The notes: generated by a model from the letters alone, not told the origin. 64,000 bases of DNA from Comamonas thiooxydans (GCF_002157685.2 NZ_AP026738.1:5332001-5396000), one strand, 5' to 3'. Counted from the stretch's first letter, positions 50,315 through 59,261 are shown. Numbers and translations: made by a program.

Positions 50315-50440
50315 TATGCAGGCTTTCCCTCAAATTGTCGTCAAACAGACATCCTGACGTCAAAGTCGCTCATAGCATGTCTGCAAGACTTTCGTGAAGG
50401 GTAGCCGCGGCGGCACCAACCCCAACCAAGAGGATCAGGC

Positions 50441-52366
50441 ATGACAACCACGTTCCCGCAACTGCTGCTCAAGCACGCGACAGAACGCCCCGATGCGCCC
50501 GCCCTGCGCGAAAAGGAGTATGGCATCTGGCAAACCTGGAGCTGGCGCGAAGCCGCGCAGACCGTGCGCCACATGGCCTGCGGCCTGCGCGCGCTGGGGC
50601 TTGAAAGTGGCCAGAACCTGGCGTTCATCAGCGATAACCGGCCCCATGTCTACATGGGCTTTCTGGCCGTTCAGGCCTGTGGCGCAGTGCCCATTCCGCT
50701 GTACCAGGATGCCGTGGCCGCCGAAATGCGCTTTGTGATGGAAGACGCGGAGCTTGCGTTCGCCTTTGCCGAGAACCAGGAGCAGGTGGACAAGTTGCTG
50801 GAAGTGCGCGAGAGCGTTCCCGGCATTCGTCACATCATCTATGACGACCCGCGCGGCCTGCGCAAATATGACCAACCCGGACTCATCAGCACCGATGAGC
50901 TGCTGGCCAAGGGCAAGGAATGGGATGCACAGCACGCGGGAGCCTATGAGGCCATGGTCCAGGCCGTCTCGCCCGACGATGTTTCGGTCATCCTCTACAC
51001 CTCTGGCACCACGGGCAAGCCCAAGGGGGTATGCCAGACCCATGCCAGCTTTGGCGAATCTGCCCGCGGCGGCGTGCAGACCGATGGCCTGAATGCTTCG
51101 GACAATGTGATCTGCTATCTGCCGCCGGCCTGGGTGGGAGACCATCTGTTCTCGTTTGCGCAATGGCTGGTGGCGGGCTTCACCATCAACTGCCCGGAAT
51201 CCGCCTCGACCATCGCCATCGACCTGCGCGAGATCGGACCCAGCTACTACTTTGCTCCGCCGCGCATATTCGAGGGCATGCTGACCTCGGTTTCCATCCG
51301 CATGGAAGATGCCTCGCCGCTCAAGCAATGGATGTATGCCAAGGCCATGGAGGTGGCACGTCGCGTCGGCTCGGACATTCTGGACGGCAAGAACGTCGCA
51401 GCCATGGATCGCCTCAAATACCAGTTGGGCAGCTTGTTCATCTACGGGCCGCTGCGCAATGCACTGGGCCTTTCGCGCATCCGCGTGGCCTATACGGCAG
51501 GCGCTGCCATCGGCCCCGAGCTGTTTCGCTTCTTCCGCTCCATCGGAATCAACCTCAAGCAGCTCTACGGTCAAACCGAAACCTGTGCCTATGTCTGCCT
51601 GCAGCGCGACCGTCAGGTGGAACTGTCCAGCGTGGGCCAGGCAGCACCGGGCATCGAGCTCAAGATCGCCGACAACGGCGAGGTGCTGGTCAAGGGCGTG
51701 TCCGTGCTCAAGGAGTACTACAAGCGCCCCGATGCCACGGCAGAGGTGATCGACGCCAGCGGCTACTTCCATACCGGCGATGCCGGCGTGATCGACGCCA
51801 ACGGCCAGCTGCGCATCATCGACCGCGCCAAGGATGTGGGCAAGACCAGCCGCGGCGCCATGTTCGCGCCCAACTACATAGAGAACAAGCTCAAGTTCTT
51901 CCCGCATATCAAGGAAGCCGTTTGCTTCGGCCATGGCAAGGACGAGGTCTGCGCCTTCATCAACATCGACTACGAGGCCGTGGGCAACTGGGCCGAGCGC
52001 CAGGGCCTGCCCTACGGCGGCTATGTGGACCTGGCCAGCAAGGCCAAGGTGCTGGAGCTGGTGGCCGACTGCATAGACAAGGTCAACGCCGACCTGGCCA
52101 GCGAGCCCGGCATGGCCGACACCCAGGTGGCGCGCTTTCTGGTGCTGCACAAGGAGCTGGACCCCGATGACGACGAGCTGACCCGCACCCGCAAGGTGCG
52201 CCGCAACTTCATCGCCGACAAGTACGGCGTACTGGTGGAAGCGCTCTACACCGGAAAGCAGCAGCAGTTCATCGAGACCCTGGTGAAGTTCGAGGACGGC
52301 CGCACGGGCAGCGTCAGTGCCACGCTGACCATCGTCGAAGCCAAGCTCCACCCGGCTGCCGCCTGA
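50441..52366 (+). CDS. AMP-dependent acyl-CoA synthetase (long-chain fatty acid CoA ligase type)
   Basis: 641 residues. The enzyme activates a carboxylic acid to its CoA thioester with ATP. Motifs are LYTSGTTGKPKGVCQTH (P-loop), the LYGQTE region, GYFHTGDAG, and IIDRAKDVGKTSRG, the last being typical of the branch found beside liv-type ABC genes. AGAGGA at 50430-50435 precedes the start. LivG follows after 11 bp, and the array continues to a second ligase at 57921. This suggests the imported substrate is an acid that is immediately made into a CoA ester. The acid is unknown. Confidence 0.93.
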   Translation: MTTTFPQLLLKHATERPDAPALREKEYGIWQTWSWREAAQTVRHMACGLRALGLESGQNLAFISDNRPHVYMGFLAVQACGAVPIPLYQDAVAAEMRFVMEDAELAFAFAENQEQVDKLLEVRESVPGIRHIIYDDPRGLRKYDQPGLISTDELLAKGKEWDAQHAGAYEAMVQAVSPDDVSVILYTSGTTGKPKGVCQTHASFGESARGGVQTDGLNASDNVICYLPPAWVGDHLFSFAQWLVAGFTINCPESASTIAIDLREIGPSYYFAPPRIFEGMLTSVSIRMEDASPLKQWMYAKAMEVARRVGSDILDGKNVAAMDRLKYQLGSLFIYGPLRNALGLSRIRVAYTAGAAIGPELFRFFRSIGINLKQLYGQTETCAYVCLQRDRQVELSSVGQAAPGIELKIADNGEVLVKGVSVLKEYYKRPDATAEVIDASGYFHTGDAGVIDANGQLRIIDRAKDVGKTSRGAMFAPNYIENKLKFFPHIKEAVCFGHGKDEVCAFINIDYEAVGNWAERQGLPYGGYVDLASKAKVLELVADCIDKVNADLASEPGMADTQVARFLVLHKELDPDDDELTRTRKVRRNFIADKYGVLVEALYTGKQQQFIETLVKFEDGRTGSVSATLTIVEAKLHPAAA

Positions 52367-52377
52367 GAGGAATTTTC

Positions 52378-53163
52378 ATGAATACAAGAACCAGCGGCGA
52401 CGTGATTCTGGACATCAAGAACATCAGCCTGCGCTTCGGCGGCGTCAAGGCCTTGACCGATATCTCGTTCAATGTCAAAGAGCACGAGATCCGCTCCATC
52501 ATCGGTCCCAACGGCGCCGGCAAGAGCTCCATGCTCAACTGCATCAACGGCGTCTACACGCCGTCCGAAGGCTCCATCACCTTTCGCGGCCAGACCTTCA
52601 GTCACATGAACAGCCGCCAGGTGGCCGAGATGGGTGTCGCACGCACCTTCCAGAACCTGGCGCTGTTCAAGGGCATGAGCGTGATCGACAACATCATGAC
52701 CGGCCGCAACCTCAAGATCAGGAGCAACATCCTCATGCAGGCCCTGCGTATCGGCCCTGCACAACGCGAGGAAATGCAGCACCGCGAGTTCGTCGAGCAC
52801 ATCATCGACTTTCTCGAAATCCAGGCCTATCGCAAGACTCCCGTGGGCCAGCTTCCCTACGGCCTGCAAAAGCGCGTGGACCTGGGCCGTGCCCTGGCCA
52901 TGGAGCCTCAGGTTCTGCTGCTGGACGAGCCCATGGCCGGCATGAACGTGGAAGAAAAGCAGGACATGTGCCGCTTCATCCTCGATGTGAACGAGGAGTT
53001 CGGCACCACCATCGTGCTCATCGAACACGATATGGGCGTGGTCATGGACATTTCGGACCGTGTCGTGGTGCTGGACTATGGCAAGAAGATCGGCGACGGC
53101 GCTCCCGATGAAGTACGCAACAACGAAGACGTGATCCGCGCCTATCTGGGCGCAGGCCACTGA
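52378..53163 (+). CDS. livG: Branched-chain amino acid type ABC transporter ATP-binding protein LivG
   Basis: 261 residues. Walker A is GPNGAGKSS, the signature region is LPYGLQKRVDLGRALAMEP (LSGGQ replaced by LPYGLQ, normal for LivG), and Walker B is VLLLDEPMAGM, followed by the switch histidine in LIEHDMGVV. The C-terminal GDGAPDEVRNNEDVIRAYLG is typical of LivG. AGGAA at 52370-52374 is the ribosome site. It works with LivF, LivH, LivM and LivK from the same array. The HAAT family also imports organic acids and amides, so the substrate need not be an amino acid. Confidence 0.95.
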   Translation: MNTRTSGDVILDIKNISLRFGGVKALTDISFNVKEHEIRSIIGPNGAGKSSMLNCINGVYTPSEGSITFRGQTFSHMNSRQVAEMGVARTFQNLALFKGMSVIDNIMTGRNLKIRSNILMQALRIGPAQREEMQHREFVEHIIDFLEIQAYRKTPVGQLPYGLQKRVDLGRALAMEPQVLLLDEPMAGMNVEEKQDMCRFILDVNEEFGTTIVLIEHDMGVVMDISDRVVVLDYGKKIGDGAPDEVRNNEDVIRAYLGAGH

Positions 53164-53173
53164 AGGAGCAGTC

Positions 53174-54103
53174 ATGGGATTTTTCTTAGAGACATTGTTC
53201 GGCGGCCTCATGGTGGGCACGCTGTATGCACTGATCGCCATCGGCTTTGTGCTGATCTTCAAGGCCTCTGGCGTCTTCAACTTTGCGCAAGGTGCCATGG
53301 TGCTGTTTTCGGCCCTGGCCATGGCGCGTTTTTCGCAATGGATTCCCGGCTGGCTGGGCCTGGAGCCGGGGCTGGTCGGCAACCTGCTGGCCATCGTCGT
53401 CACCCTGGCGCTGATGGTGGTCGTGGCCTGGGTGATAGAGCGGCTGGCCCTGCGCCATCTGGTCAATCAGGAGCCCATCACCTTGCTGATGGCCACGCTG
53501 GGCATTGCCTATCTGCTCGATGGCCTCGGTCCCATGGTCTTTGGCAGCGAGGTCTACAAGATTGACGTCGGTATGCCCAAGGACCCCGTCTTCATCATGG
53601 ACAGCCTGTTTCAGGGCGGCGTGATGATCAGCCTGGAAGACCTGTATGCGGCCTGCATCGCCGCCATTCTGGTGATCTGCCTGAGCATCTTCTTTCAGAA
53701 AACCAAGACCGGGCGCGCGCTGCGTGCCGTGGCCGACGACCACCAGGCCGCTCAGTCCATCGGCATTCCGCTGTCGCGCATCTGGGTCATCGTCTGGTCG
53801 GTGGCCGGCGGCGTGGCCCTGGTCGTCGGCATCATCTGGGGCAGCAAGCTGGGCGTTCAGTATTCGCTGTCGCTGGTGGCCCTGAAGGCCCTGCCCGTGG
53901 TGATTCTGGGCGGCCTGACATCACTGCCCGGCGCCATCATCGGCGGCCTGATCATCGGCGTGGGAGAGAAGCTCTCCGAGGTCTACATCGGCCCCATGGT
54001 GGGCGGCGGCATCGAGACCTGGTTTGCCTATGGTCTGGCCCTTTGCTTCCTGCTGGTACGGCCCCAAGGTCTGTTCGGCGACAAGATCATTGACCGCGTC
54101 TGA
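53174..54103 (+). CDS. livH: ABC transporter permease LivH
   Basis: 309 residues, about eight membrane segments. Family landmarks are GLMVGTLYALIAIGFVLIFKASGVFNFAQGAMV (cited in part), TLGIAYLLDGLGP, the cytoplasmic loop TGRALRAVADDHQAAQSIGI with the coupling helix, and GGLTSLPGAIIGGLIIGVGE. AAGGAGCAG precedes the start by 4-5 bp. It pairs with LivM in the inner membrane. The gap to livG is 10 bp, so the genes are tightly coupled. Confidence 0.95.
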   Translation: MGFFLETLFGGLMVGTLYALIAIGFVLIFKASGVFNFAQGAMVLFSALAMARFSQWIPGWLGLEPGLVGNLLAIVVTLALMVVVAWVIERLALRHLVNQEPITLLMATLGIAYLLDGLGPMVFGSEVYKIDVGMPKDPVFIMDSLFQGGVMISLEDLYAACIAAILVICLSIFFQKTKTGRALRAVADDHQAAQSIGIPLSRIWVIVWSVAGGVALVVGIIWGSKLGVQYSLSLVALKALPVVILGGLTSLPGAIIGGLIIGVGEKLSEVYIGPMVGGGIETWFAYGLALCFLLVRPQGLFGDKIIDRV

Positions 54104-54120
54104 ACGGGGAGAACAAGAAT

Positions 54121-55185
54121 ATGTTTTATCGTGAAAACGGCCAGTTCAAAACCAGCTACGCGGCAGACCAGCAGATCTTCGGCGTCGCCCAGGACCGCTG
54201 GGTCATCCTGCTGGTGCTGGCCTTTGCCTTCCTGGCCATCCCCTTCATTGCCAGCGACTACACCTTCCAGGCAATTCTGATTCCCTTTGTCATCATGTCG
54301 CTGGCAGCGCTGGGTCTCAACATCCTCGTCGGCTACTGCGGCCAGATTTCGCTGGGTACCGCCGCCTTCATGGCCGTGGGTGCCTATGCGGCCTACAACC
54401 TGCAGGCCCGCATTGAAGGCATGCCCTTGCTGGTAGCACTTCTCGGCGGTGGCGTGGTGGCCATGGCGTTCGGCGTGGTTTTCGGGCTGCCTAGCCTGCG
54501 CATTCGCGGCCTGTATCTGGCCGTGGCCACGCTGGCCGCCCAGTTCTTTGTGGACTGGCTGGCGACCCGTGCGGCCTGGGTGACGAACAACTCCTCGTCC
54601 GGCTCCGTCAGCGCCAAGCCGCTGGCCATTCTGGGCTGGGCCATCGACACACCCATGGAAAAGTACCTGCTCTGCCTGGCGATCCTGTGTCTGCTCGGCC
54701 TGGCCGCCAAGAATCTGGTGCGCAGCTCGGTAGGCCGTGAATGGATGGCCATGCGCGACATGGACGTGGCGGCTGCCGTGATCGGCATCCGCCCCACCTA
54801 CGCCAAGCTCTCGGCCTTTGCCGTGAGCAGCTTCATCGTCGGTGTGGCCGGTGCGCTCTGGGGCTTTGTCCACCTGGGCGCCTGGGAGCCCGCTGCCTTC
54901 AGCCTGGATCGCTCGCTGCAGCTGCTGTTCATGATCATCATCGGCGGCCTGGGCTCCGTCGTGGGCAGCATCTTCGGCGCCGCCTTCTTCGTGCTGCTGC
55001 CGCTGCTGCTCAACCAGGTGCCCCACTGGCTGGGTCTGCCGCTGTCCACGGCCACGGCGACCTATCTCGAGCACATGATTTTTGGTGCGCTCATCGTGTT
55101 CTTCCTGATTGTGGAACCCCACGGATTGGCCAAGCTCTGGGCCACGGCCCGTCAGAAGCTGCGCGTCTGGCCATTCCCGCATTGA
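54121..55185 (+). CDS. livM: ABC transporter permease LivM
   Basis: 354 residues with about ten membrane segments. Landmarks are LNILVGYCGQISLGTAAFMAVGAYAAY (cited in part), FGLPSLRIRGLYLAVATLAAQF, the coupling loop GREWMAMRDMDVAAAVIGIRPTYAKLSAFAVSSF (in part), and GGLGSVVGSIFGAAF. An additional soluble N-terminal stretch of about 25 residues precedes the first helix. It follows livH by 17 bp. A hairpin-rich repeat of family 1 begins about 10 bp after its stop. Confidence 0.95.
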   Translation: MFYRENGQFKTSYAADQQIFGVAQDRWVILLVLAFAFLAIPFIASDYTFQAILIPFVIMSLAALGLNILVGYCGQISLGTAAFMAVGAYAAYNLQARIEGMPLLVALLGGGVVAMAFGVVFGLPSLRIRGLYLAVATLAAQFFVDWLATRAAWVTNNSSSGSVSAKPLAILGWAIDTPMEKYLLCLAILCLLGLAAKNLVRSSVGREWMAMRDMDVAAAVIGIRPTYAKLSAFAVSSFIVGVAGALWGFVHLGAWEPAAFSLDRSLQLLFMIIIGGLGSVVGSIFGAAFFVLLPLLLNQVPHWLGLPLSTATATYLEHMIFGALIVFFLIVEPHGLAKLWATARQKLRVWPFPH

Positions 55186-55195
55186 TATGAAACAC

Positions 55196-55288
55196 CTCCT
55201 GAGTCGCTGCGCGCCTTCCTCCTCTCTCGCTTCGCGGGAGGAGGACGACATCCTCGCTGCGGGGCGGCCCTTGCTCGATGTCTCTGAG
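55196..55288 (+). repeat. Hairpin-rich repeat (family 1) between livM and livK
   Basis: The element starts CTCCTGAGTCGCTGCGCGCC, continues with a CTTCGCGGGAGGAGGACGAC part, and ends CTTGCTCGATGTCTCTGAG. It is the most divergent of the three liv copies. The GGACGACATCCTCGCTGCGG core matches the copy at 56715 exactly. Confidence 0.75.
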
Positions 55289-55405
55289 ATGGCTGTTGCC
55301 AAATCCCAAGACAGTTTCCAATGCGTGAGCCCTAGCCCTTATTAATCAAGACACCACAGAGTGCCTGTCCGGGACCCCGTCCCATACAACCCAAGGAGAC
55401 AGTTG

Positions 55406-56722
55406 ATGATGTTCAAGAAGATTGCGATTGCTGCCGCTGCTGTTGCTGCAGGCATGGGAGCCTTGATGGCTTCGCCTGCCGCTCAGGCCCAGGAGCAGTT
55501 CGTGCCTCTGCTGGTGTATCGCACAGGCCAGTTCGCGCCCCTGGGCATTCCATGGGCCGACGGCAAGCAGGATTACCTCAAGCTGGTCAACGCCAAGGGC
55601 GGCATCAACGGCGTGAAGATCAAGTTCGAGGAATGCGAAACCGCCTATGACACGGCCAAGGGCGTGGAATGCTACGAGCGCCTCAAGAACAAGGACGGCG
55701 GAGCCTCCGGCTTTGACACCCAGTCCACGGGCATCACCTTTGCCGTGACCGACAAGGCCCCTGGCGACAAGGTGCCGGTGGTCACCCCAGGCTATGGTCT
55801 GTCCCAGTCCGTGGACGGCAAGGTCTTCGAGTGGAACTTCCCCCTGCTGGGCAACTACTGGACAGCCGCCGACTCCATCGTGCAGGACATCCTGAAGAAG
55901 GAAAAAGGCAGCCTCAAGGGCAAGAAGATCGCACTGGTCTATCACGACTCGCCTTATGGCAAGGAGCCTATTCCGCTGCTGGAAAAGCGCGCCGCCAAGG
56001 ATGGTTTCGAGCTGATCAAGCTGCCTGTGACTGCCCCCGGCGTGGAGCAAAAATCCACCTGGCTGCAGATCCGTCAGAACCGCCCCGACTATGTGCTGCT
56101 GTGGTCGGCCGGCGTGATGACGCCTACGGCCGTGCGTGAGGCGCAGGCCACGGGCTACCCGCGCGAGAAGATGTATGCCGTCTGGTGGGGCGGCTCCGAC
56201 CATGACGTCAAGGACATCGGTGCCGGCGCCAAGGGCTACAACACGGTGACCATCCACAACACGGCCGAGAGCGACAAGGTGCATGGCGACATCAAGTCCA
56301 TGCTCTACGACAAGGGTCAGGGCACGGCCAAGGACGCCAAGGAACTGGGCCAGCTGGCACATACCCGCGGCATGGTGATCTCCATGCTGCAGGTCGAGGC
56401 CATCCGCACCGCACAGGAAAAGTTCGGCAAGGGCAAGGTCATGACGCCCGAGCAGGTGCGCTGGGGCCTGGAGAACCTGAACATGACGCAGGAGCGCCTG
56501 AACGAGCTGGGCTTCGGCAAGATCATCCGCCCCTTCAAGACCAGCTGCGACAACCACCTGGGTGCCGACTGGGCGCGTATTGCCACCTGGGACGGCGCCA
56601 AGTTCAAGGTGACTTCCGACTGGTACCAGGCCGACAAGTCCATGGTCGATCCGCTCTACAAGGAGTTCGCGGAAAAGTACGCCAAGGAAAAGAACGTCAA
56701 GGTCAGAACCTGCACCCCCTGA
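55406..56722 (+). CDS. livK: ABC transporter periplasmic substrate-binding protein (LivK-type)
   Basis: 438 residues from the first of two adjacent ATG codons, with AAGGAG at 55393-55398; the signal peptide ends SPAAQAQEQ. It is a type I periplasmic binding protein. YRTGQFAPLGIPWADGKQDYLKLVNAKGGINGVKI (in part), YDTAKGVECYERLKN, and QIRQNRPDYVLLWSAGVM are in the pattern of the ligand-binding family. It is larger than LivJ/LivK of E. coli (about 370), as in the branch found with acyl-CoA synthetases in Burkholderiales. Its stop lies inside the start of a family 1 repeat. The ligand is unknown. Confidence 0.93.
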   Translation: MMFKKIAIAAAAVAAGMGALMASPAAQAQEQFVPLLVYRTGQFAPLGIPWADGKQDYLKLVNAKGGINGVKIKFEECETAYDTAKGVECYERLKNKDGGASGFDTQSTGITFAVTDKAPGDKVPVVTPGYGLSQSVDGKVFEWNFPLLGNYWTAADSIVQDILKKEKGSLKGKKIALVYHDSPYGKEPIPLLEKRAAKDGFELIKLPVTAPGVEQKSTWLQIRQNRPDYVLLWSAGVMTPTAVREAQATGYPREKMYAVWWGGSDHDVKDIGAGAKGYNTVTIHNTAESDKVHGDIKSMLYDKGQGTAKDAKELGQLAHTRGMVISMLQVEAIRTAQEKFGKGKVMTPEQVRWGLENLNMTQERLNELGFGKIIRPFKTSCDNHLGADWARIATWDGAKFKVTSDWYQADKSMVDPLYKEFAEKYAKEKNVKVRTCTP

Positions 56723-56822
56723 GGCGCTTCGCGCCTTCCCCCTCACTGGCGCCAAGCGCCTGAGGGGGACGACATCCTCGCTGCGGCGCGGCCAGCCCCG
56801 GTCCTTGCTTGATGTCTCTGAC
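56715..56822 (+). repeat. Hairpin-rich repeat (family 1) starting at the livK stop codon
   Basis: CCCCCTGAGGCGCTTCGCGCC begins at 56716, so the livK TGA is part of the element. GGCGC-TTC-GCGCC forms a hairpin, and further along CCTGAGGGGGACGACATCCTC and CTTGCTTGATGTCTCTGACC follow. The copy has a small internal insertion compared with 57767. Confidence 0.75.
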
Positions 56823-56847
56823 CAAGGCTCACCTCGTCGCAGCCGGA

Positions 56848-56912
56848 TTTATAAAAATCAGCCTCAAGCGCTTATCCATAAAGTGCAGGCAGCTATCTAT
56901 TTTGAGTTATCA
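56848..56912 (+). repeat. Dispersed short repeat (family 2) upstream of livF
   Basis: AAAAATCAGCCTCAAGCGCTT, ATCCATAAAGTGCAGGCAGC and TATCTATTTTGAGT carry the family blocks in inverse order to 45071. It abuts the livF ribosome-site region, 10 bp before the start codon. Confidence 0.55.
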
Positions 56913-56921
56913 GGTGACCGC

Positions 56922-57761
56922 ATGACCGATATCGCGCACACAGTTTCCACCTCCGCCCAGACCGCACCGCTGGTGGAAGTCAATGGCATCGAGGTCATCT
57001 ACAACCATGTGATCCTGGTGCTCAAGGGCGTCTCGCTACAAGTACCCCACCAGAGCATCGTGGCCCTGCTGGGCGGCAATGGCGCGGGCAAGACCACCAC
57101 GCTGCGCGCCATCTCCAATCTGCTCAAGGGCGAGCGCGGCGAAGTCACCAAGGGCGGCATCACGCTGGAGGGCGAGCAGATCGCCAACCTCTCGCCCGCC
57201 GAACTTGTCAAGCGCGGAGTGGTCCAGGTCATGGAAGGACGCCACTGCTTCGCCCACCTGACAATCGAAGAAAATCTGCTCACCGGCAGCTATACACGCA
57301 CGGACAAGGGTGAGATTGCAGCCAATCTCGAGAAGGTCTACAACTACTTCCCGCGCCTCAAGACCCGGCGCACCAGCCAGGCGGCCTACACCTCGGGCGG
57401 CGAGCAGCAGATGTGCGCCATCGGCCGCGCGCTGATGAGCAACCCGCGCATGGTGTTGCTAGACGAGCCCTCCATGGGCCTGGCGCCGCAGATCGTGGAC
57501 GAGGTCTTTCACATCGTCAAAGACCTCAACAGCAAGGAAAAAGTCACCTTCCTGCTGGCCGAGCAGAACACCAACATGGCGCTCAAGTACGCCGACTACG
57601 GCTACATCATGGAAAGCGGGCGCATCGTCATGGACGGCTCCGCCAAGGATCTGGCCAGCAACGAGGACGTCAAGGAGTTCTATCTGGGCGTGGGTGGCGG
57701 CGAGCGCAAGAGCTTCAAGGACGTCAAGAGCTACAAGCGCCGCAAGCGCTGGCTGGCCTGA
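56922..57761 (+). CDS. livF: Branched-chain amino acid type ABC transporter ATP-binding protein LivF
   Basis: 279 residues from ATG 56922; the frame is open to 56805, but that part is repeat DNA. Walker A is GGNGAGKTT, followed by ALIGRALMSN-type signature TSGGEQQMCAIGRALMSNP, Walker B MVLLDEPSMGLAP, and switch LLAEQNTNMAL. The N-terminal 20 residues precede the ABC core and are not conserved. It pairs with LivG. It is separated from livK by 199 bp containing both repeat families, so its expression may differ from the rest of the array. Confidence 0.95.
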   Translation: MTDIAHTVSTSAQTAPLVEVNGIEVIYNHVILVLKGVSLQVPHQSIVALLGGNGAGKTTTLRAISNLLKGERGEVTKGGITLEGEQIANLSPAELVKRGVVQVMEGRHCFAHLTIEENLLTGSYTRTDKGEIAANLEKVYNYFPRLKTRRTSQAAYTSGGEQQMCAIGRALMSNPRMVLLDEPSMGLAPQIVDEVFHIVKDLNSKEKVTFLLAEQNTNMALKYADYGYIMESGRIVMDGSAKDLASNEDVKEFYLGVGGGERKSFKDVKSYKRRKRWLA

Positions 57762-57766
57762 TGGCG

Positions 57767-57846
57767 GCCCCCTGAGGCGCTTCGCGCCTTCCCCTGAGGG
57801 GGACGACAGCCTCGCCGCGCGGCGGCGCTTGCGCGCTGTCTCTGGC
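57767..57846 (+). repeat. Hairpin-rich repeat (family 1) between livF and the PaaK-like gene
   Basis: CCCCCTGAGGCGCTTCGCGCC followed by TTCCCCTGAGGGGGACGACA and a GC-rich tail ending GCGCGCTGTCTCTGG. Hairpins GGCGC-TTC-GCGCC and CCCCTGAGGGG are clear. It begins 6 bp after the livF stop. Confidence 0.8.
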
Positions 57847-57920
57847 CTGGTGCGCGCCAGTTTTTAGCTTGCGCCCATTGACTTCAGTTTTGCTTGCAGA
57901 TTTTCTCTACAGGATTTGCC

Positions 57921-59168
57921 ATGAGTGATTTCTACGATGCCCTGGAAACCCGCAGCCCCGAACAGCGCGAAGCCGACTGCATGGCCAGCCTGCCGCTGCA
58001 GATTGCCCATGCACAGCAGCGCTCCAGCGCTTTTGCCGAAATTCTCAAAGGTGTGGATGCGTCCCGTATCACCAGTCGCGCAGCGCTGGCCACCTTGCCT
58101 GTGACGCGCAAGAGCGAGCTGCTGGAGCGCCAGGCCGCACAGCGTCCGCAGCAGATTTTTGGCGGATTCAATGCCATTGGCCTTGGCCGCGACATGCCCA
58201 GGCTGTTTTCCAGCCCCGGTCCCATCTACGAGCCCGAAAGCCGCCGCCCCGACTACTGGCGCATGGCCCGCTCCATGTACGCCGCAGGCTTCAGGGCTGG
58301 CGAGCTGGTGCACAACTGCTTCAGCTATCACTTCGTGCCCGCCGGATCGATGATGGAAACCGGTGCCCAGGCCCTGGGCTGCACGGTGTTCGCGGGCGGC
58401 ACGGGCCAGACCGAGCAGCAGGTGCAGGCCATGGCCGATCTGCGGCCAGCCGCCTATGTGGGTACGCCCAGTTTTCTGAAAATCATTGTGGAAAAGGCCC
58501 TGGAGATGGGAGTGAAGCTGCCCAGCCTGACCAAGGCCATGGTCAGCGGCGAAGCCTTCCCTCCCTCGCTCAGCCAATGGATGCGCGAGCATGGCATAGA
58601 TGCCTACCAGAGCTATGGCACGGCCGATCTGGGTCTGATTGCCTATGAGACCAGCGCCCGTGAAGGTCTGGTGCTGGACGAGGGCGTGATCGTGGAGATC
58701 GTGCGCCCCGGAACCGGCGACCCTGTGGCGGAGGGCGAGGTGGGCGAGCTGGTCATCACCACGCTCAACCCCGACTATCCGCTGATCCGCTTTGGCACGG
58801 GTGACCTCTCGGCCTATCTTCCGGGAACCTGCCCCACGGGCCGCACCAATGCCCGCATCAAGGGCTGGATGGGCCGCGCCGACCAGACCACCAAGGTGCG
58901 CGGCATGTTCGTGCATGCCAAACAGGTGGCCGAGGTCGTCAAGCGCTTTCCGCAGATCGTCAGGGCCAGGCTGGTGGTGACGGGTGAGATGGCCAACGAC
59001 CAGATGCAGTTGCTGGTTGAAACCACGGAAACCGCACCGGGCTTTGCCCTGCAGGTGATCGACGTCTTGCGCGAAGTCACCAAGCTGCGCGGCGAAGTGC
59101 AGATGGTGTCTCCCGGCAGCCTGCCCAATGACGGCAAGGTGATCGAGGACGCGCGCTCCTATCAGTGA
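57921..59168 (+). CDS. Phenylacetate-CoA ligase-like adenylate-forming enzyme (PaaK family)
   Basis: 415 residues, the usual PaaK length, from ATG 57921 after AGGATTT. The adenylation fold shows YQSYGTADLGLIAYE (the aromatic-acid substrate and ATP region), GELVITTLNPDYPLIRFGTGDLSAYLPG (in part), and RTNARIKGWMGRADQTTKVRGMFVHAKQVAEV (in part), with the C-terminal AMP-binding_C2 domain. Unlike classic PaaK, the P-loop TSGTTG motif is not visible, so nucleotide binding may differ. It ends the liv array, which also starts with a CoA ligase, and so suggests an aromatic acid as transporter substrate. Confidence 0.88.
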   Translation: MSDFYDALETRSPEQREADCMASLPLQIAHAQQRSSAFAEILKGVDASRITSRAALATLPVTRKSELLERQAAQRPQQIFGGFNAIGLGRDMPRLFSSPGPIYEPESRRPDYWRMARSMYAAGFRAGELVHNCFSYHFVPAGSMMETGAQALGCTVFAGGTGQTEQQVQAMADLRPAAYVGTPSFLKIIVEKALEMGVKLPSLTKAMVSGEAFPPSLSQWMREHGIDAYQSYGTADLGLIAYETSAREGLVLDEGVIVEIVRPGTGDPVAEGEVGELVITTLNPDYPLIRFGTGDLSAYLPGTCPTGRTNARIKGWMGRADQTTKVRGMFVHAKQVAEVVKRFPQIVRARLVVTGEMANDQMQLLVETTETAPGFALQVIDVLREVTKLRGEVQMVSPGSLPNDGKVIEDARSYQ

Positions 59169-59237
59169 AGCCCTGAAGAGCTGCCGGCATTCGGCTGGCT
59201 CTGCGGCCCAAAGGTTTTGTACAGGGGCTTTTGTATT

Positions 59238-59261
59238 GGGGCTTGAGCTTGGGCAAGCCCC
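59238..59261. other. 8-bp hairpin after the PaaK-like gene
   Basis: GGGGCTTG (59238-59245) and CAAGCCCC (59254-59261) pair around an 8-nt loop. No U-run follows, so it is at best a weak terminator. A further palindrome, TGTCGC (59270-59275) and GCGACA (59282-59287), lies just beyond and could be an operator for the Bug gene at 59457. Confidence 0.35.

Noticed and set aside
50435..52351. 638-codon minus-strand frame opposite the acyl-CoA synthetase gene
   Set aside because: The plus strand carries all adenylation motifs and a ribosome site; the antisense product has no motif.
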